Assembly: GCF_027912495.1 (NCBI RefSeq)
Contig: NZ_CP115463.1
Location: 3,422,501-3,486,500, forward strand
Source: Caulobacter sp. NIBR1757
GTDB lineage: Bacteria; Pseudomonadota; Alphaproteobacteria; Caulobacterales; Caulobacteraceae
DNA: 64,000 nucleotides
Direction of reading: 5' to 3'
The position numbers were made by a program, and so were the translations under genes. Position 1 is the stretch's first letter, and each line of letters begins with the position of its first letter. The notes beneath the pieces are model-generated. The model saw nothing but the letters and a program-made list of their open reading frames with translations. It searched no databases and was not told the DNA's origin. Shown here one piece after another: positions 53,451 through 64,000 of this stretch.

Positions 53451-54410
53451 TTAACGGGAATCGGCGGTCAGCAGGGCCAGGGCGAAAGGTTGTTCCAGGG
53501 CGATCCAGAGCTGGTCGATCGCCCAGCCGCCGGCGTAAGCCAATGACTTCAAACGGCTTTCGTCGAACTTGTAGCTGCTCTCGGTGTGGATGGTCTCGCC
53601 CGCCGCGAAGTGGAAACGGTGGCCGTCCATGGTTACCGTCTGGTCGTGGCGCGCAACCAGATGCATCTCGATGCTCGCCGACGCATCGTTCCAGATGGCG
53701 CGATGCTCGAAGCCGGCGAGGTCGAAGTCGGCGCCGAGCTCGCGGTTGGCCCGTTGCAGCAGGTTGAGATTGAAGCGGGCGGTGACGCCGGCGGCGTCGT
53801 CATAAGCCGCCTCGAGGATGGCCTTGTCCTTGATGAGGTCGGCGCCCAGCAGCAACTGGCCGCCGGGGCCGAGGTGTTCGCGCATGGCGGCCAACAGCGG
53901 CCCGGCTTCCTCGGGCGGGAAGTTGCCGATGGTCGAGCCGGGGAAGAATCCGAGGCGGGGCCGGGAGCCTGCGGTGACCTCGCCCTGCAGGTGGGTGAAG
54001 TCGCCGGCCACGCCGCGCACCGGCAGATCCGGAAAGGCGAGCTCGACCTCGTGGGCCGTGGCGCGGGCGGCGCCGGGATCGATCTCGACGCAAAGATAAC
54101 CGGCCGGCGCCTGCAGGGCGCCGAGCAGGGCGATGGCCTTGGCGGCCGAACCGGAGCCGTACTCGACGACCGTGCGGCCGGGTCCGACAGCCCGGGCGAT
54201 GTCGCCGCCGCGGGCGGCCAGCAGGGCCATCTCCGTGCGGGTCGGGTAGTATTCCGGCAGCCGGGTGATCTCGCCGAACAGGGCCGAGCCGGCGGCGTCG
54301 TAGAACCATTTGGGCGGGGTCGCCTTGGGGGTTTTCGACAGTCCGGCGATCATGTCCTCGGCGAACAGGGCCCGTTCGAGGTCCGGTTGCAGGCGCGTGA
54401 GCTGGTTCAT
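53451..54410 (-). CDS. egtD: L-histidine N-alpha-methyltransferase (ergothioneine biosynthesis)
   Basis: 319 residues. EgtD features: the N-terminal PKWFYDAAGSALFGEITRLPEYYPTRTE segment typical of the family, SAM site VVEYGSGSAAKA, CVEIDPGAARATAHEV, FFPGSTIGNFPPEEA, and C-terminal ETIHTESSYKFDESRLKSLAYAGG. It trimethylates histidine to hercynine. Its ATG overlaps the egtB stop by 4 bp. With egtB it supplies the two core steps of ergothioneine synthesis; egtA/egtC are not seen nearby, as in many bacteria that use cysteine directly. Confidence 0.95.
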   Translation of the reverse strand: MNQLTRLQPDLERALFAEDMIAGLSKTPKATPPKWFYDAAGSALFGEITRLPEYYPTRTEMALLAARGGDIARAVGPGRTVVEYGSGSAAKAIALLGALQAPAGYLCVEIDPGAARATAHEVELAFPDLPVRGVAGDFTHLQGEVTAGSRPRLGFFPGSTIGNFPPEEAGPLLAAMREHLGPGGQLLLGADLIKDKAILEAAYDDAAGVTARFNLNLLQRANRELGADFDLAGFEHRAIWNDASASIEMHLVARHDQTVTMDGHRFHFAAGETIHTESSYKFDESRLKSLAYAGGWAIDQLWIALEQPFALALLTADSR

Positions 54411-55660
54411 CCACAGTCTTTCGCGAGGCGCAGCCCGGAGAACATCCAGCGCTGATGGGGTTCGAAGAAGTTGCGATAGCTGGCCCGCATATGGGCCGCC
54501 GGTGTGACACAGGCGCCGCCGCGCAGGACCTGGCGGCCGGACATGAACTTGCCGTTGTATTCGCCGACCGCCCCGGCCGCCGGGGCGAAGCCTCGGTAGG
54601 GGCTGTAGGCGCTGGCCGTCCATTGCCAGACGTCGCCGTACAGCTGGTCGCCAGGCGAGGGGGCGGTGCGCAGGACGTCGCTGTCCAGGAAGTTGCCGAC
54701 GATGGGGCGGCTCTCGGCGACGGCTTCCCATTCGGCCTCGCTGGGCAGGCGGGCGCCGGCCCAGCGCGCATAGGCGTCGGCTTCGTAGAAGCTCACATGA
54801 CAGACAGGGGCGTCCGGGTTGACCACCTCCCGGCCGGCCAGGGTGCGGCGGGTCCACGCGCCGTCGTAGTTCTCCCAGTAGGCCGGCGCTCGCCAGCCCT
54901 CGACCCGGGCGCGGTCCCAGCCGTCGGACAGCCAGTGGGCCGGGCTGTCGTAGCCGCCGTCCTCGATGAAGCTCAGCCAGTCGCCGCAGGTCACCAGCCG
55001 GTCCGCCAGCTGAAAGGGCTCCAGCCAGACCCTTTGGCGGGGCCGCTCGCAGTCGAAGGCGAAACCCCCTGCCCCCGCTCCGATCTCGACCAGGCCGCCG
55101 TCATGGGCCATCCAGCCGACGGGACCGCGCGCCGGGCCGGTGGCGGGGGCCAGATCCGTGCGATAGGCGGGTGCGCCGGGGTGCAGGGCGAAGAGGCTGA
55201 GGATGTCCATCAGGAGGAGTTCCTGATGCTGCTCCTCGTGGTTCAGGCCGAGCTCGAGGAGCGGGGCCAGCTGGTCGATCAAGGACGACGGAGCGGTGGC
55301 GAACAGGTTGGCGAGCGCCTCGTCGACGCGCAGGCGCCAGTCGATGACGGCCTGCACGCCGGGTCGGGTGACCAGCCCCCGACCTGGGCGCGGCTGGCGC
55401 TCGCCGACCGCTTCGTAATAGCTGTTGAACAGGAAGCGGGCGTCGTCTGGCGCTTCAGGCGCATGGCCGTGCGGCCGCAGGATGAACTCGTCGAAGAACC
55501 AGGTGGTGTGGGCCAGGTGCCATTTGGTCGGGCTGGCGTCGGGCATGGCCTGGGGCTGCATGTCCTCCGGCGACAGCGGCGCGGCGAGGTCCAGCGTCCG
55601 TTGCCGGACCCTTGCCAGCGACAGAGCCAGCGTCTCGCGATCGTCGGTGTCGAATGCCAT
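54407..55660 (-). CDS. egtB: ergothioneine biosynthesis sulfoxide synthase
   Basis: 417 residues. The N-terminal DinB-like iron-binding domain has H51 (HLAHTTWFFDEF) and H141-x3-H145-x-E147 (NHEEQHQE). The C-terminal formylglycine-enzyme-like domain ends with GDVWQWTASAYSPYRGF and RGGACVTP...ASYRNFFEPHQRWMFSGLRLAKD. It is the non-heme iron enzyme that joins hercynine with a cysteine-derived thiol and O2. It is the upstream gene of the egtB-egtD operon. The repeated palindromic element lies upstream on the same strand. Confidence 0.95.
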   Translation of the reverse strand: MAFDTDDRETLALSLARVRQRTLDLAAPLSPEDMQPQAMPDASPTKWHLAHTTWFFDEFILRPHGHAPEAPDDARFLFNSYYEAVGERQPRPGRGLVTRPGVQAVIDWRLRVDEALANLFATAPSSLIDQLAPLLELGLNHEEQHQELLLMDILSLFALHPGAPAYRTDLAPATGPARGPVGWMAHDGGLVEIGAGAGGFAFDCERPRQRVWLEPFQLADRLVTCGDWLSFIEDGGYDSPAHWLSDGWDRARVEGWRAPAYWENYDGAWTRRTLAGREVVNPDAPVCHVSFYEADAYARWAGARLPSEAEWEAVAESRPIVGNFLDSDVLRTAPSPGDQLYGDVWQWTASAYSPYRGFAPAAGAVGEYNGKFMSGRQVLRGGACVTPAAHMRASYRNFFEPHQRWMFSGLRLAKDCG

Positions 55661-56036
55661 CCCGCCTCTCCCAACGCGCAGGACGGCTTAACGCTCCGCC
55701 CGATCGTGAGAACATATAGGGATCAAACGCCGTTCCGCCACCAGAAAGGGCGCCCCGCGCCCCCACAAAATAAGTGGGCTTCAGGCGCGGGCAGCAGAAG
55801 GCGGGCTGAATCCCTTGCCCCGTTGGCTTTGGCGTGGGCCGGGGCCGCGGGTTCGTAGCCCGGGGCGTAGGTCACTGTGTAGGTCAACAGGCGGGGTTTG
55901 CAGGTGACGGAAGGCAACACGGCGACCCACGCTCGCGCATGGGTCGCCGTCGATGCCGAAAAGACCGATGAATATGTCTAGACATATTCTTGAAACGCCC
56001 GGCGGGCGGGCGTTTCCAGTCCTCGGGAAGGCCCCG
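55661..56036. other. 376-bp intergenic region upstream of egtB
   Basis: It lies between the start of egtB and the stop of the giant RTX gene, both on the minus strand. It contains copy 2 of the palindrome-linked element (55821-55988). A GGGCGC-GGG-GCGCCC hairpin followed by TTTCT, read on the minus strand (about 55743-55762), may be a weak terminator or attenuator ahead of egtB. A GTG-initiated frame at 55723-55920 (minus) would give a 65-aa peptide, which I do not call as a gene. Confidence 0.55.
55821..55988 (-). repeat. two-copy palindrome-linked intergenic element, copy 2
   Basis: The palindrome AATATGTCTAGACATATT (55971-55988) is followed on the minus strand after exactly 71 bp by a 79-bp block (55899-55821) beginning AAACCCCGC and ending GCCAAAGCCAACG. 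The block closely matches copy 1 at 12445-12522, apart from one inserted base. The 71-bp gap itself is only partly conserved, mostly near the palindrome. The element reads toward egtB. Confidence 0.65.
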
Positions 56037-59000
56037 CTAGAGCAGGAAGCGGGCGGATGTCAGGGTGTGAGCCCCGGTGATCAGCACCTCGAAGTCGGCG
56101 CCGCCGTCGCCATCGACGTCGCCGAACACATGGGTGTCGGCCCCGTCGAACTCGTAGCGCAGCTGACCGGCGACGCTGGTGAAGGCGCCTGTGCCGATGA
56201 AGCTGAAGGCCTGGTCGGCGGCGACGCTGGTATTGGCGTCCAGGGCCCGCAGATCGACCTGGTCGATGGCGTCGAAGTCGACGATGACATCGCGCAACCC
56301 ATCGCCGACACCACTGTCGGACAGCGCCTGCAGGACGAAGAAGTCCTTGCCCGCGCCGCCGGTCAGGCCATCGGCCCCGGCCCCGCCATAGAGGTAGTCG
56401 TTGCCGGCGCCGCCCTCGAGGGTGTCGTTGCCGCCCTCGCCGTAGAGCTTGTCATTGTCGTCACCGCCGTAGAGGGCGTCGGTCCCCAGGCCGCCCCGCA
56501 GGGTGTCGGCGCCGGCCAGGCCGTAGAGGCTGTCGCCGAAAGCGCCGCCGTTGATGGTGTTGTTGCTGGCGTTGCCGGTCCCGCTGAAGGAGGCGGCGCC
56601 GGTGTAGAGCATGATCTCGACATTGTCGGCGAGGGTCAGGCTGGAGAGGGCCGTCTTGACCGTATCGGTCGTGCCCTCGCCCACCACCTCGACCACCACA
56701 TCGCCGAGGCTGTCGATGATGTAGGTGTCGTTGCCGATGCCGCCGGCCGCGTAGTCGTCGCCGCCCTGGCCGTCGAGGGTGTCATTGCCCTCGGCGCCCA
56801 GCAGGGTGTCGACGCCGAGGCCACCGAACAGCTTGTCGTCGCCGACCCGCCCTTCGAGCAGATCGTCGCCGGTCCCGCCGGTGATGATGTTGTTCAGGCC
56901 GTTGCCGATGCCGGTGACGGCGCCGGCGAAGACGAAGCTGAGGTTCTCGACGTTGTCGGTCAGGGTGTAGCTGTTCAGCAGGCTGATGACGCTGTCCGTG
57001 CCGGCATTGAGCGCCTCGATGACCAGGTCGCCGGCGTCGGCGACATGGTAGGTATCGTTGCCCGCCTCGCCCTCGAGGGTGTCTGCCCCCTCGCCGCCGC
57101 GCAGGGTGTCGGCGCCCTGGCCGCCCAGGAGGTGGTCGTCGCCCAGGCCGCCGTTCAGCTGGTCGTCGCCGGCCAGGCCGCTGAGCGTGTCATTGCCCGC
57201 CCCGCCGGTGATGATGTTGGCCAGGGAGGTCCCCGTGCCCGCGAAGTCGCCCGTGCCGTTGAAGCTCAGGTTCTCGAAGACGCTGGAGAGGATGGTGAAG
57301 CTGTTGAGGCTGGTGATGATGGTGTCGATCCCGCCACCGACGTCGCTGATCATGTCGCCAGCGCTATCGACGTAGTAGGTGTCGTTACCGGCGCCGCCCT
57401 TGAGGTTGTCCTCGCCGCCGCCGCCGATCAGGGTATCGTCGCCCTCGTTGCCGTTCAGCACGTCGTTACCCGTGCCGCCGATCAGCAGGTTGCCGATGGT
57501 ATTGCCGTTGGCGGTGAAGCTGGTCGCGCCCGTGAAGGTCATGTTCTCGACCAGGGCGGCCAGGGTGTAGGCGCTGATGCCACTGACGATGACCGTGTCC
57601 ACACCGACGCCGGACTCGATGATCACGTCGCCGGTGTTGTCGACATGGTAGCTATCGGCCCCAAGCCCACCCTGCAGGGTGTCGGCCCCGAGGCCGCCGT
57701 CGAGGACGTTGTCCAGGGCGTTGCCGACGATGGTGTTGGCGAAGGCGTTGCCCGTGCCGTTGACCGCCGAGCCGACGAGGTTGAGCCGCTCGATCTCCTG
57801 GCCGGCGCCGAGGGTGTAGCTGACCGAAGCGTTGACGATGTCGGCGCCGCCGCCGACGCCTTCGACGATGATCTCGTTGCCGAGGGTGACGACATAGGTG
57901 TCGTTGCCCGCCCCGCCGATCAGGGTGTCCAGCCCGCCGCCGCCGGTGAGGATGTTGTTGCCCGCGTTGCCGGTCAGAATGTTGTCGCCGCTGTTGCCGG
58001 TCAGGTTGATGTTGCCCGCGCCGGTCGCCGTCAGGTTCTCGATGTTGGCCGACAGGACGTAGCTGACGCTGGTCTCGACGGTGTCGGTTCCCTCGCCTTC
58101 CAGTTCGGTGACGATGTCGGTGGTCTGGGCGACGACATAGGTGTCGTTGCCGGCCCCGCCGATCATGGTGTCCGCGCCGGCAAGGCCGTCGATGCGGTCA
58201 TCGCCGGTCCCGCCGATGATGACGTTGGCCAGCGAGGTGCCGGTCCCGTTGAAGTTCCCCGTGCCGCCGAAGGTCAGGTTCTCCAGCGTCGTCGAGGACA
58301 GGGCGTAGGTGTTCAGAGTGGTGACGACGGTGTCGATGCCGCCGGTGTCCTGGATCGTGTCGCCGACATTGTCGACATGGTAGGTGTCGTCGCCGAGACC
58401 GCCCTTCATCAGGTCGGCGCCGAGGCCGCCGTCGATGACGTTGTCGTAGTCGTTGCCGGTGATGGTGTTGGCCAGCTCGTTGCCCGTGCCCACCAGCGCG
58501 CGGCCCAGCAGGGTCAGGCGCTCGACGTTGGCGGTCAGGGTGTAGTCGATGCTGCTGTTGACCAGGTCATCGCCCTCGCCGGTCAGCTCGACGACCTCAT
58601 CTGCGTCGCTGTCGACGAAGTAGGTATCGTTCTGGGCGCCGCCTTCCATCAGGTCGTCGCCGCGCCGGCCGTCGAGGATGTCATTGCCCGTGCCGCCGAC
58701 GAGGTGATCGGCGTTGTCCGTGCCGGACAGAGTGTCGTTGCCGGCCTGGCCCTGGAAGTCGGCCGCGGCGGGGCTGTTGGCCGTATCCGGGACGACGGTG
58801 TTGTTGGAGGCGTTGGTGACGACGCTGTCGACCACCACATGGCCGGTCGCCGTGCCGTTTTGCCCCTCGACGGTGTAGTCGAAGGAGCCCGTGGCGCCGG
58901 CGGCGAGGATGACCAGACGGCCATCCACGAGACTGACGGTCAGGCCGGTGGCCCCGGACACCTCGATGACCCGCGGCTTGTCGTCATCAGGACCGAATTC

Positions 59001-62000
59001 ATCGTTGCCCAGCAAAACGGACGCATCGATCGAGGAGGCGATGCCTTGCGTGACCTGCAGGATATCGTCCCGCGGGTTGGGGACGGGGTTGTCGATCACG
59101 CCGATCGAGACGAGTTCGTCGGCGAACTGGAACATCTCCACGCCGACCAGCTTGTCCGTGCCATCCGGTGAGTCGACGCGGATGTCGCGGATGTAGAGCT
59201 CGCCGCCGTCGTAGAAGGTGACGTAGTCCGACAGGTTGCCCGTGAAGACCGCGAGGTCCTCTCCGTCGCCGCCATCGATGATGTCGTTGCCGGCGCCGGC
59301 TTCGAGGACGTCGTCGCCCGCGTCGCCGTGCAGTTCGTCGGTGCCGGCGCCGCCGACGATGCGGTCGTTGCCGTCGCCGCCGAACATCAGGTCGTCGCCG
59401 CTGAGGCTCGGATCGTTTTCGGCCGCCGCGTTGTCTTCCTCGAGCGTGATCTCGCCGCTGTAGCCGATGCCGGTGACGCCGTAGATGCCGTCGCCAAGCA
59501 GCAGGTCGGCGCCGTCGCCGCCTTCCAGGGTATCACCACCCGAGCCACCGGCCAGGGTGTTGTCCCCTTCGTCGCCGGTCAGGAAGTCGTCGCCGGCCCG
59601 GCCCGAGAGGTTCTCGATGCCGCTGGCGATGATGGTCCCGCCCCCGAACGCCTGCTCCGAGCCCTGCAGGGCCAGGGAGAAGGTGACGTTGGCCGGGGTC
59701 TCGCCCTGGATGCTGAAGATCAGGGTGTCGCTGTCGGCCCCGCCATCGACGGTGTGGTTGCCCGCGCCGACCTCGATCAGGTCGTCGCCGGCATTGCCGA
59801 GCAGGACGTCATCGCCGTCCTGGCCCCAAAGCCAGTTGTCCTCGGCGTTGCCGGCGATGGTGTCGTTGCGGTTGGTGCCCGAGACATGCTCGATGCTGAC
59901 CAGGGTGTCCATGCCGTGGCCGGTGTCCTGGGCGACGCCCTGGATGTTCAGGTCGACGGTGGCCCCGACCTGGACGTCGCCGCCGCCGAGCGAGAAGGCC
60001 ACCCGGTCGAAACCGTCGCCGCCGTCGATGACGTCATCGCCCTCGCCGCCGTGGACGTAGTCGTTGCCGTCGCCGCCGAGCACCTGGTCGGCGCCGTTGC
60101 CGCCGCGCACGAAGTCGTCGTCGTCGCCGCCATCGACGGTGTCGTCGCCGTTCTGGCCGAAGAGCTGGTCATTGCCCAGCCCGCCGGTGATGGCATTGCC
60201 GGAGGCGTCGCCGCGCAGGAAGTCGTTGAAGTCGGAGCCTTCGAGGTTCTCGATGCCGATCAGCTGGTCGGTCTCGCCGAGCACACCGTCGAAGTCGCTG
60301 GCGGCCTGGCCGGCGAGGTCGGCGAACATGCCGTGGGCCGAGTCGCTGAAGCTGGCGGTGTCGACGCCCTCGCCGCCGTCATAGACGTCGTTGCCGGCCC
60401 CGCCGCGCAGGGTGTCGTCGCCGCCGCCGCCGCGCAGGACGTCGTCGCCCGCGCCGCCTTCCAGCACGTCGGCGCCGATGTAGGCCGGGTTTTCGAAGAA
60501 GGTGGCCAGGTTCTCGATCACGGTGATCGGGCCCGAGCCGCCCTGGTTGGAAACCATGCGGATGTCGCCGTCGCCGAGCAGCAGGTCGGCGCCCTCGCCG
60601 CCCTGCAGCAGGTCGTCGCCCTGGGCGCCGGCCAGGGTGTTGGCCGCCCCGTCGCCGATCAGGGTGTCCGTGCCGACCGTGCCGGTGACGTTCTCGATGC
60701 CGCTGAGCGTCATCAGGCCGGAACCGGTGTCCTGGGCCGCGCCCTGGAGATTGAGGTCCACATGCACGTTGAGCGGCGGGGTGGTGTTGTCGGACAGCCG
60801 GACGGTGTCGACGCCATTGCCGCCGGTCAGGATGTTGGCGCCGACGCCGGCTTCCAGCAGGTCGTTGCCGTCGCGGCCATCCAGCGTATCGCCGCCGCCG
60901 GCGCCCCACAGCCAGTTGTCGCCGCTGTTGCCGGAGAGGGTATCGGCGAAAGTCGTGCCCGACACGTGCTCGATGTTGAGGAAGGTATCGAGGCCGTGGC
61001 CGGTGTCCTGGGCCGTGGTCAGGGCCAGGTCGACGGTGGCGCCGGCCTGGATATCCGTGCCCAGCGACAGGAACATGCTGGCGCGGTCGAAGCCGTCGCC
61101 GCCGTCCATCAGGTCGTTGCCTTCGCCGCCCGAGAAGAAGTCGTTGTCGGCGCCGCCGTAGGCGATGTCGTTGCCGTCGCGGCCGCGCAGGAAGTCCTCG
61201 CCGGCCCCGCCGTGCAGGGTATCGTCGCCGCCCTCGCCGATCAGCAGGTCGTCGCCGCCCAGGCCGGTCAGGACGTTGTTGTTGTTGTCGCCGTCGAGGG
61301 TATCGGAGATCTGCGAGCCGATGACGTTCTCAACGCCGGTGATGATGTCGAAGCCGCCGTCGCCCTGGCTGCGGTTCTGGTTCTCGGGCCGCAGGAGGTA
61401 GACGCCCACCCCGATGCCGTTCACCACCGAGATGTCCTCGTAGGAGACGGTGTCGATGCCGTCGCCGCCGACGATGGTGTCATTGCCGAGGCCGCCCAGC
61501 AGCAGGTCGTCGCCGCCGCCGCCGTTCAGGGTGTCCGAGCCAGCCCCGCCGCGCAGGATGTCGTTGCCCGACACCGCGCCGTTGGCCGGATCGGCGGCCA
61601 GGTCGGCCTCGGTGGTGATGGCGCCCGAGCCGCCCTGCACGGTCTGCAGGCGGGTCATGCCGTCGCCATAGAGGGTATCGTTGCCGTCGCCGCCGCTCAG
61701 GTCGTCATTGCCCTCGGCGCCGGCCAGCAGGTTGTTCCCCGTATCGCCGGTCAGGATGTCGTTGAAGGTCGAGCCCGACAGGTTCTCGATGCCGGTCAGG
61801 GTGACGCTGCCGCCGCCGGCGATCGCCTGGGCCTGGCCCTGCAGCAGCAGGGAGGCGACGACGCCGCTGGTGAAATCGTTGTTGCTGAAGAAGGACAGGG
61901 TGTCGCCGGTCCCGGCCCCGCCGTCGACGATGTTGGCGCCGGTCGAGCCGATCTCGAGCAGGTCGTTGCCGTCGCCGCCGTTGAGCGTATCGCCGCCGGT

Positions 62001-63872
62001 GATGCCCCAGAGCCAGTTGGCGCCGGCGTCGCCGGTCAGGGTGTCGGCGAAGGTGGTGCCCGAGACGTGCTCGATGCTGATGAAGGTGTCCAGGCCGTGG
62101 CCGGTGTCCTGGGGCCCGGCGATGGTCAGATCGACGGTGGCGCCGACCTGGGCGTCGGTCGCCAGGGACAGGGCCATGCTGGCGCGGTCGAGGCCGTCGC
62201 CGCCGTCGAGGATATCGTTGCCCTCGCCGCCGGAAAGGAAGTCGTGGTCGGCGCCGCCCTGGAGGATGTCGTCGCCGTCGCGGCCGCGCAGGAAGTCCTC
62301 GCCCGCCCCGCCGATCAGCGTGTCGTCGCCGCCCTCGCCGATCAAGAGGTCGTCGCCGCCAAGGCCGGTCAGGACGTTATTGTTGTGGTCGCCGTCGAGG
62401 GTGTCTGAAATCTGGGACCCGATGACGTTCTCGACGCCGGTGATGAAGTCGAAGCCGCCATCGCCCTGGCTGCGGTTCTGGTTCTCGGGCCGCAGCAGAT
62501 AGACGCCGACGCCGATGCCGTTCGCCACCGAGATGTCCTCGTAGGACACGGTGTCGATGCCGGCGCCGCCGGTGATGGTGTCGTTGCCGAGGCCGCCGAG
62601 CAGCAGGTCGTCGCCGCCGCCGCCGCTGAGGGTGTCATTGCCGGCCCCGCCGCGCAGGGTGTCATTGCCGCTGTAGGTCGGGTTGTTGAAGAAGGTGGCG
62701 ATGTCGTCGATCGTGGTGATCGGGCCCGACCCGCCCTGGCTGCTGGTCATCCGGATGGCGCCGTCGCCGAGCAGGATGTCATTGCCGTCGCCGCCGTCGA
62801 GCACGTCGGCGCCGCTGTTGCCGGCCAGCACGTTGCCGCCGCCATCGCCGGTCAGGGTGTCATTGAAGGCCGAGCCGGACAGGTTCTCGATCTCGGTCAG
62901 GGTGACCGTGCCGCCCGAGGTCGCCTGGGCCACGCCCTGCAGCAGCAGGGAGGCGACGATGCCGCTGGTGAAGTCGTTGTTGCTGAAGAAGGTGGCGGTA
63001 TCGACGCCATTGCCGCCGATCAGGACGTTGGCGCCGGTCGAGCCGGTTTCCAGCAGGTCATCGCCGTCGCGGCCGTTCAGCGTATCGCCGCCGCCGACGC
63101 CCCAGATCCAGTTGGCGCCGCTGTCGCCGTAGAGGGTGTCCGCGAAGGTGGTGCCCGAGACGTGCTCGATGCTGACCAGGGTGTCCATGCCGTGGCCGGT
63201 GTCCTGGGCCACGCCCTGGATGGCCAGGTCGACGGTGGCGCCGGACTGGATGTCGGTCTGCAGGCTGATGCCCATGGAGACGCGGTCGAAGCCGTCGCCG
63301 CCGTCCATCAGGTCGTTACCTTCGCCGCCCGAGAAGAAGTCGTTGTCGGCGCCGCCATAGGCGATGTCATTGCCGTCGCGGCCGCGCAGGAAGTCCTCGC
63401 CGGCGCCGCCGATCAGGGTATCGTCGCCACCCTCGCCGATCAGCAGGTCGTCGCCGCCCAGGCCGGTCAGGACGTTGTTGTTGTTGTCGCCATCGAGGGT
63501 ATCGGAGATCTGGGAGCCGATGACGTTCTCGACGCCGGTGATGAAGTCGAAGCCGCCATCGCCCTGGCTGCGGTTCTGGTTCTCGGGCCGCAGGAGGTAG
63601 ACGCCGACCCCGATGCCGTTCACGACCGAGATGTCCTCGTAGGAGACGGTGTCGGTCCCCTCGCCGCCGGCGATGGTGTCGTTGCCGAGGCCGCCGAGCA
63701 GGATGTCGTCGCCGGCGCCGCCTTCGAGGGTGTCGGTTCCGTCGCCGCCTTCGAGGCGGTCGTTGCCATCAAGACCCTGCAGGACGTCGTTGTCGCCCAG
63801 GCCGGTGATGACGTCATCACCCGCAGTGCCGGGCAGGGTGTTCGGGCCGGTGTCGCCGACGATATCAGCCAT
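56037..63872 (-). CDS. giant RTX calcium-binding repeat protein (probable type I-secreted adhesin)
   Basis: 2611 residues from [10 protein letters not shown]. It starts directly with RTX nonapeptides (GGxGxDxLxGG) and continues with them over nearly its whole length. Three near-identical ~366-residue blocks occupy the first ~1100 residues, each with VSYEDISV...[17 protein letters not shown]...GDGGFD. Around residues 1600-1740 there is a non-RTX insert ([11 protein letters not shown]...[32 protein letters not shown]) resembling an Ig/cadherin-like surface domain. The last ~100 residues ([16 protein letters not shown]...LTSARFLL) form the serralysin-type C-terminal export region. No enzymatic domain is visible. 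It needs external Ca2+ and a type I secretion system, which is not in the window. Confidence 0.9.
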   Translation of the reverse strand: MADIVGDTGPNTLPGTAGDDVITGLGDNDVLQGLDGNDRLEGGDGTDTLEGGAGDDILLGGLGNDTIAGGEGTDTVSYEDISVVNGIGVGVYLLRPENQNRSQGDGGFDFITGVENVIGSQISDTLDGDNNNNVLTGLGGDDLLIGEGGDDTLIGGAGEDFLRGRDGNDIAYGGADNDFFSGGEGNDLMDGGDGFDRVSMGISLQTDIQSGATVDLAIQGVAQDTGHGMDTLVSIEHVSGTTFADTLYGDSGANWIWGVGGGDTLNGRDGDDLLETGSTGANVLIGGNGVDTATFFSNNDFTSGIVASLLLQGVAQATSGGTVTLTEIENLSGSAFNDTLTGDGGGNVLAGNSGADVLDGGDGNDILLGDGAIRMTSSQGGSGPITTIDDIATFFNNPTYSGNDTLRGGAGNDTLSGGGGDDLLLGGLGNDTITGGAGIDTVSYEDISVANGIGVGVYLLRPENQNRSQGDGGFDFITGVENVIGSQISDTLDGDHNNNVLTGLGGDDLLIGEGGDDTLIGGAGEDFLRGRDGDDILQGGADHDFLSGGEGNDILDGGDGLDRASMALSLATDAQVGATVDLTIAGPQDTGHGLDTFISIEHVSGTTFADTLTGDAGANWLWGITGGDTLNGGDGNDLLEIGSTGANIVDGGAGTGDTLSFFSNNDFTSGVVASLLLQGQAQAIAGGGSVTLTGIENLSGSTFNDILTGDTGNNLLAGAEGNDDLSGGDGNDTLYGDGMTRLQTVQGGSGAITTEADLAADPANGAVSGNDILRGGAGSDTLNGGGGDDLLLGGLGNDTIVGGDGIDTVSYEDISVVNGIGVGVYLLRPENQNRSQGDGGFDIITGVENVIGSQISDTLDGDNNNNVLTGLGGDDLLIGEGGDDTLHGGAGEDFLRGRDGNDIAYGGADNDFFSGGEGNDLMDGGDGFDRASMFLSLGTDIQAGATVDLALTTAQDTGHGLDTFLNIEHVSGTTFADTLSGNSGDNWLWGAGGGDTLDGRDGNDLLEAGVGANILTGGNGVDTVRLSDNTTPPLNVHVDLNLQGAAQDTGSGLMTLSGIENVTGTVGTDTLIGDGAANTLAGAQGDDLLQGGEGADLLLGDGDIRMVSNQGGSGPITVIENLATFFENPAYIGADVLEGGAGDDVLRGGGGDDTLRGGAGNDVYDGGEGVDTASFSDSAHGMFADLAGQAASDFDGVLGETDQLIGIENLEGSDFNDFLRGDASGNAITGGLGNDQLFGQNGDDTVDGGDDDDFVRGGNGADQVLGGDGNDYVHGGEGDDVIDGGDGFDRVAFSLGGGDVQVGATVDLNIQGVAQDTGHGMDTLVSIEHVSGTNRNDTIAGNAEDNWLWGQDGDDVLLGNAGDDLIEVGAGNHTVDGGADSDTLIFSIQGETPANVTFSLALQGSEQAFGGGTIIASGIENLSGRAGDDFLTGDEGDNTLAGGSGGDTLEGGDGADLLLGDGIYGVTGIGYSGEITLEEDNAAAENDPSLSGDDLMFGGDGNDRIVGGAGTDELHGDAGDDVLEAGAGNDIIDGGDGEDLAVFTGNLSDYVTFYDGGELYIRDIRVDSPDGTDKLVGVEMFQFADELVSIGVIDNPVPNPRDDILQVTQGIASSIDASVLLGNDEFGPDDDKPRVIEVSGATGLTVSLVDGRLVILAAGATGSFDYTVEGQNGTATGHVVVDSVVTNASNNTVVPDTANSPAAADFQGQAGNDTLSGTDNADHLVGGTGNDILDGRRGDDLMEGGAQNDTYFVDSDADEVVELTGEGDDLVNSSIDYTLTANVERLTLLGRALVGTGNELANTITGNDYDNVIDGGLGADLMKGGLGDDTYHVDNVGDTIQDTGGIDTVVTTLNTYALSSTTLENLTFGGTGNFNGTGTSLANVIIGGTGDDRIDGLAGADTMIGGAGNDTYVVAQTTDIVTELEGEGTDTVETSVSYVLSANIENLTATGAGNINLTGNSGDNILTGNAGNNILTGGGGLDTLIGGAGNDTYVVTLGNEIIVEGVGGGADIVNASVSYTLGAGQEIERLNLVGSAVNGTGNAFANTIVGNALDNVLDGGLGADTLQGGLGADSYHVDNTGDVIIESGVGVDTVIVSGISAYTLAALVENMTFTGATSFTANGNTIGNLLIGGTGNDVLNGNEGDDTLIGGGGEDNLKGGAGNDTYYVDSAGDMISDVGGGIDTIITSLNSFTILSSVFENLSFNGTGDFAGTGTSLANIITGGAGNDTLSGLAGDDQLNGGLGDDHLLGGQGADTLRGGEGADTLEGEAGNDTYHVADAGDLVIEALNAGTDSVISLLNSYTLTDNVENLSFVFAGAVTGIGNGLNNIITGGTGDDLLEGRVGDDKLFGGLGVDTLLGAEGNDTLDGQGGDDYAAGGIGNDTYIIDSLGDVVVEVVGEGTTDTVKTALSSLTLADNVEIMLYTGAASFSGTGNASNNTINGGAFGDSLYGLAGADTLRGGLGTDALYGGDDNDKLYGEGGNDTLEGGAGNDYLYGGAGADGLTGGAGKDFFVLQALSDSGVGDGLRDVIVDFDAIDQVDLRALDANTSVAADQAFSFIGTGAFTSVAGQLRYEFDGADTHVFGDVDGDGGADFEVLITGAHTLTSARFLL
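60960..63872 (-). repeat. three internal ~1.1-kb duplications within the giant RTX gene
   Basis: The same long segment (encoding VSYEDIS..., then [32 protein letters not shown] and the following RTX block) recurs with matched positions at about 63631, 62533 and 61432, that is with periods of 1098 and 1101 bp, both multiples of three. Conservation at the DNA level is high over several hundred bases, so the duplications are recent or kept similar by recombination. They are a source of length variation and assembly difficulty. Confidence 0.85.
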
Positions 63873-64000
63873 GATGTAGTACCCCCAAAAATTCGGACCA
63901 GAAGCGCTAGAGCATTCCAGGCGGCGTCGGCAGTGGAAAAAACAGAACTGTCTTTGCCGCGACCTGACGCCAGCCCCCCCGACGCAAGCGCGCGATCCTA
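63873..64000. other. upstream region of the giant RTX gene
   Basis: GGGGGTAC (minus strand) precedes the ATG. At about 63910-63925 the motif CTAGAGCATTCCAGGCGG resembles the TAGAGCA...AGGCGG left half of the double inverted repeat at 9462-9513, without its partner arm, so it may be a half or decayed copy. Nothing else is recognisable before the window ends. Confidence 0.4.

Noticed and set aside
55723..55920. 65-aa frame on the minus strand within the repeat element
   Set aside because: GTG start without a ribosome site. Its frame is not shared with copy 1 because of a 1-bp indel, so it is kept as an observation on the repeat rather than called as a gene.
50304..63872. CRISPR-like appearance of regularly spaced short repeats
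   Set aside because: The repeats are in-frame RTX nonapeptide codons with no unique spacers of constant length and no cas genes.
50244..63879. Very long open frames on the plus strand opposite both RTX genes (up to ~1070 codons)
   Set aside because: They are complements of Gly/Asp-rich RTX repeats and have repetitive Val/Ala/Gly composition without starts or ribosome sites of their own. The minus-strand frames show clear RTX motifs.

Overview
The window is very GC-rich, has dense, often 4-bp-overlapping genes, uses GTG and TTG starts, and carries GANTC-associated inverted repeats. The gene content (class I PHA synthase, phasin, ergothioneine genes, large RTX proteins, DUF1499, a SWIM-domain protein) points to an alphaproteobacterium, most likely Caulobacterales (Caulobacter/Phenylobacterium-like). 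No rRNA, integrase, transposase or CRISPR array is visible, so this looks like ordinary chromosome with a few accessory patches.

Layout. 1-5.5 kb: a CheY-like regulator, tRNA-Arg(CCT), a SWIM zinc-finger protein, a DUF488 protein, and a radical SAM enzyme with two glycosyltransferases of the radical-SAM-associated families (TIGR04282/TIGR04283 type). 5.6-9.6 kb: TVP38 membrane protein coupled to a disulfide flavoenzyme, then DUF1499 and Rieske proteins, ending in a double-hairpin repeat with a CcrM (GANTC) site. 9.6-18 kb: sterol-desaturase-like hydroxylase, a relic of a pyridoxamine-phosphate-oxidase-like gene, FecR lipoprotein, thioesterase plus acyl-CoA ligase, hemerythrin, and a small membrane protein behind a perfect FNR/FixK box. 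18-23.1 kb: a TpsB-like outer-membrane transporter facing a wecB-nfrB operon. This is a candidate cyclic-di-GMP-controlled surface-glycan system. 23.2-26.5 kb: 2OG oxygenase, then a regulator, nucleoside hydrolase and ribokinase run. 26.6-30.4 kb: S9 peptidase and a DAACS symporter.

30.4-32.8 kb is the clearest accessory patch: a TIR-transmembrane-helical-repeat protein translationally coupled to a strikingly AT-rich gene of unknown function. 32.8-36 kb: two coupled GSTs and a type II NADH dehydrogenase, separated by two long inverted-repeat elements. 36-39.9 kb: PHA locus (phaZ, phaC, TetR regulator, phasin). 39.9-42.8 kb: a LuxR-type HTH gene whose frame runs through a nested gene in another frame, small hypotheticals with strong terminators, and an alpha/beta hydrolase. 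42.8-50.2 kb: a CBS-PAS-GGDEF-EAL protein, membrane protein, nitronate monooxygenase, response-regulator pair, secreted hypothetical and accA. 50.3-64 kb: two RTX beta-roll proteins (1014 and 2611 aa) flank the ergothioneine genes egtB-egtD. The giant one contains three near-identical ~1.1 kb internal blocks.

A two-copy intergenic element (18-bp palindrome, then a fixed 71-bp gap, then a conserved ~78-bp block) lies at 12.4 kb (+) and 55.9 kb (-). The systems I rate most worth following are the TIR/AT-rich gene pair and the TpsB-NfrB-WecB locus.
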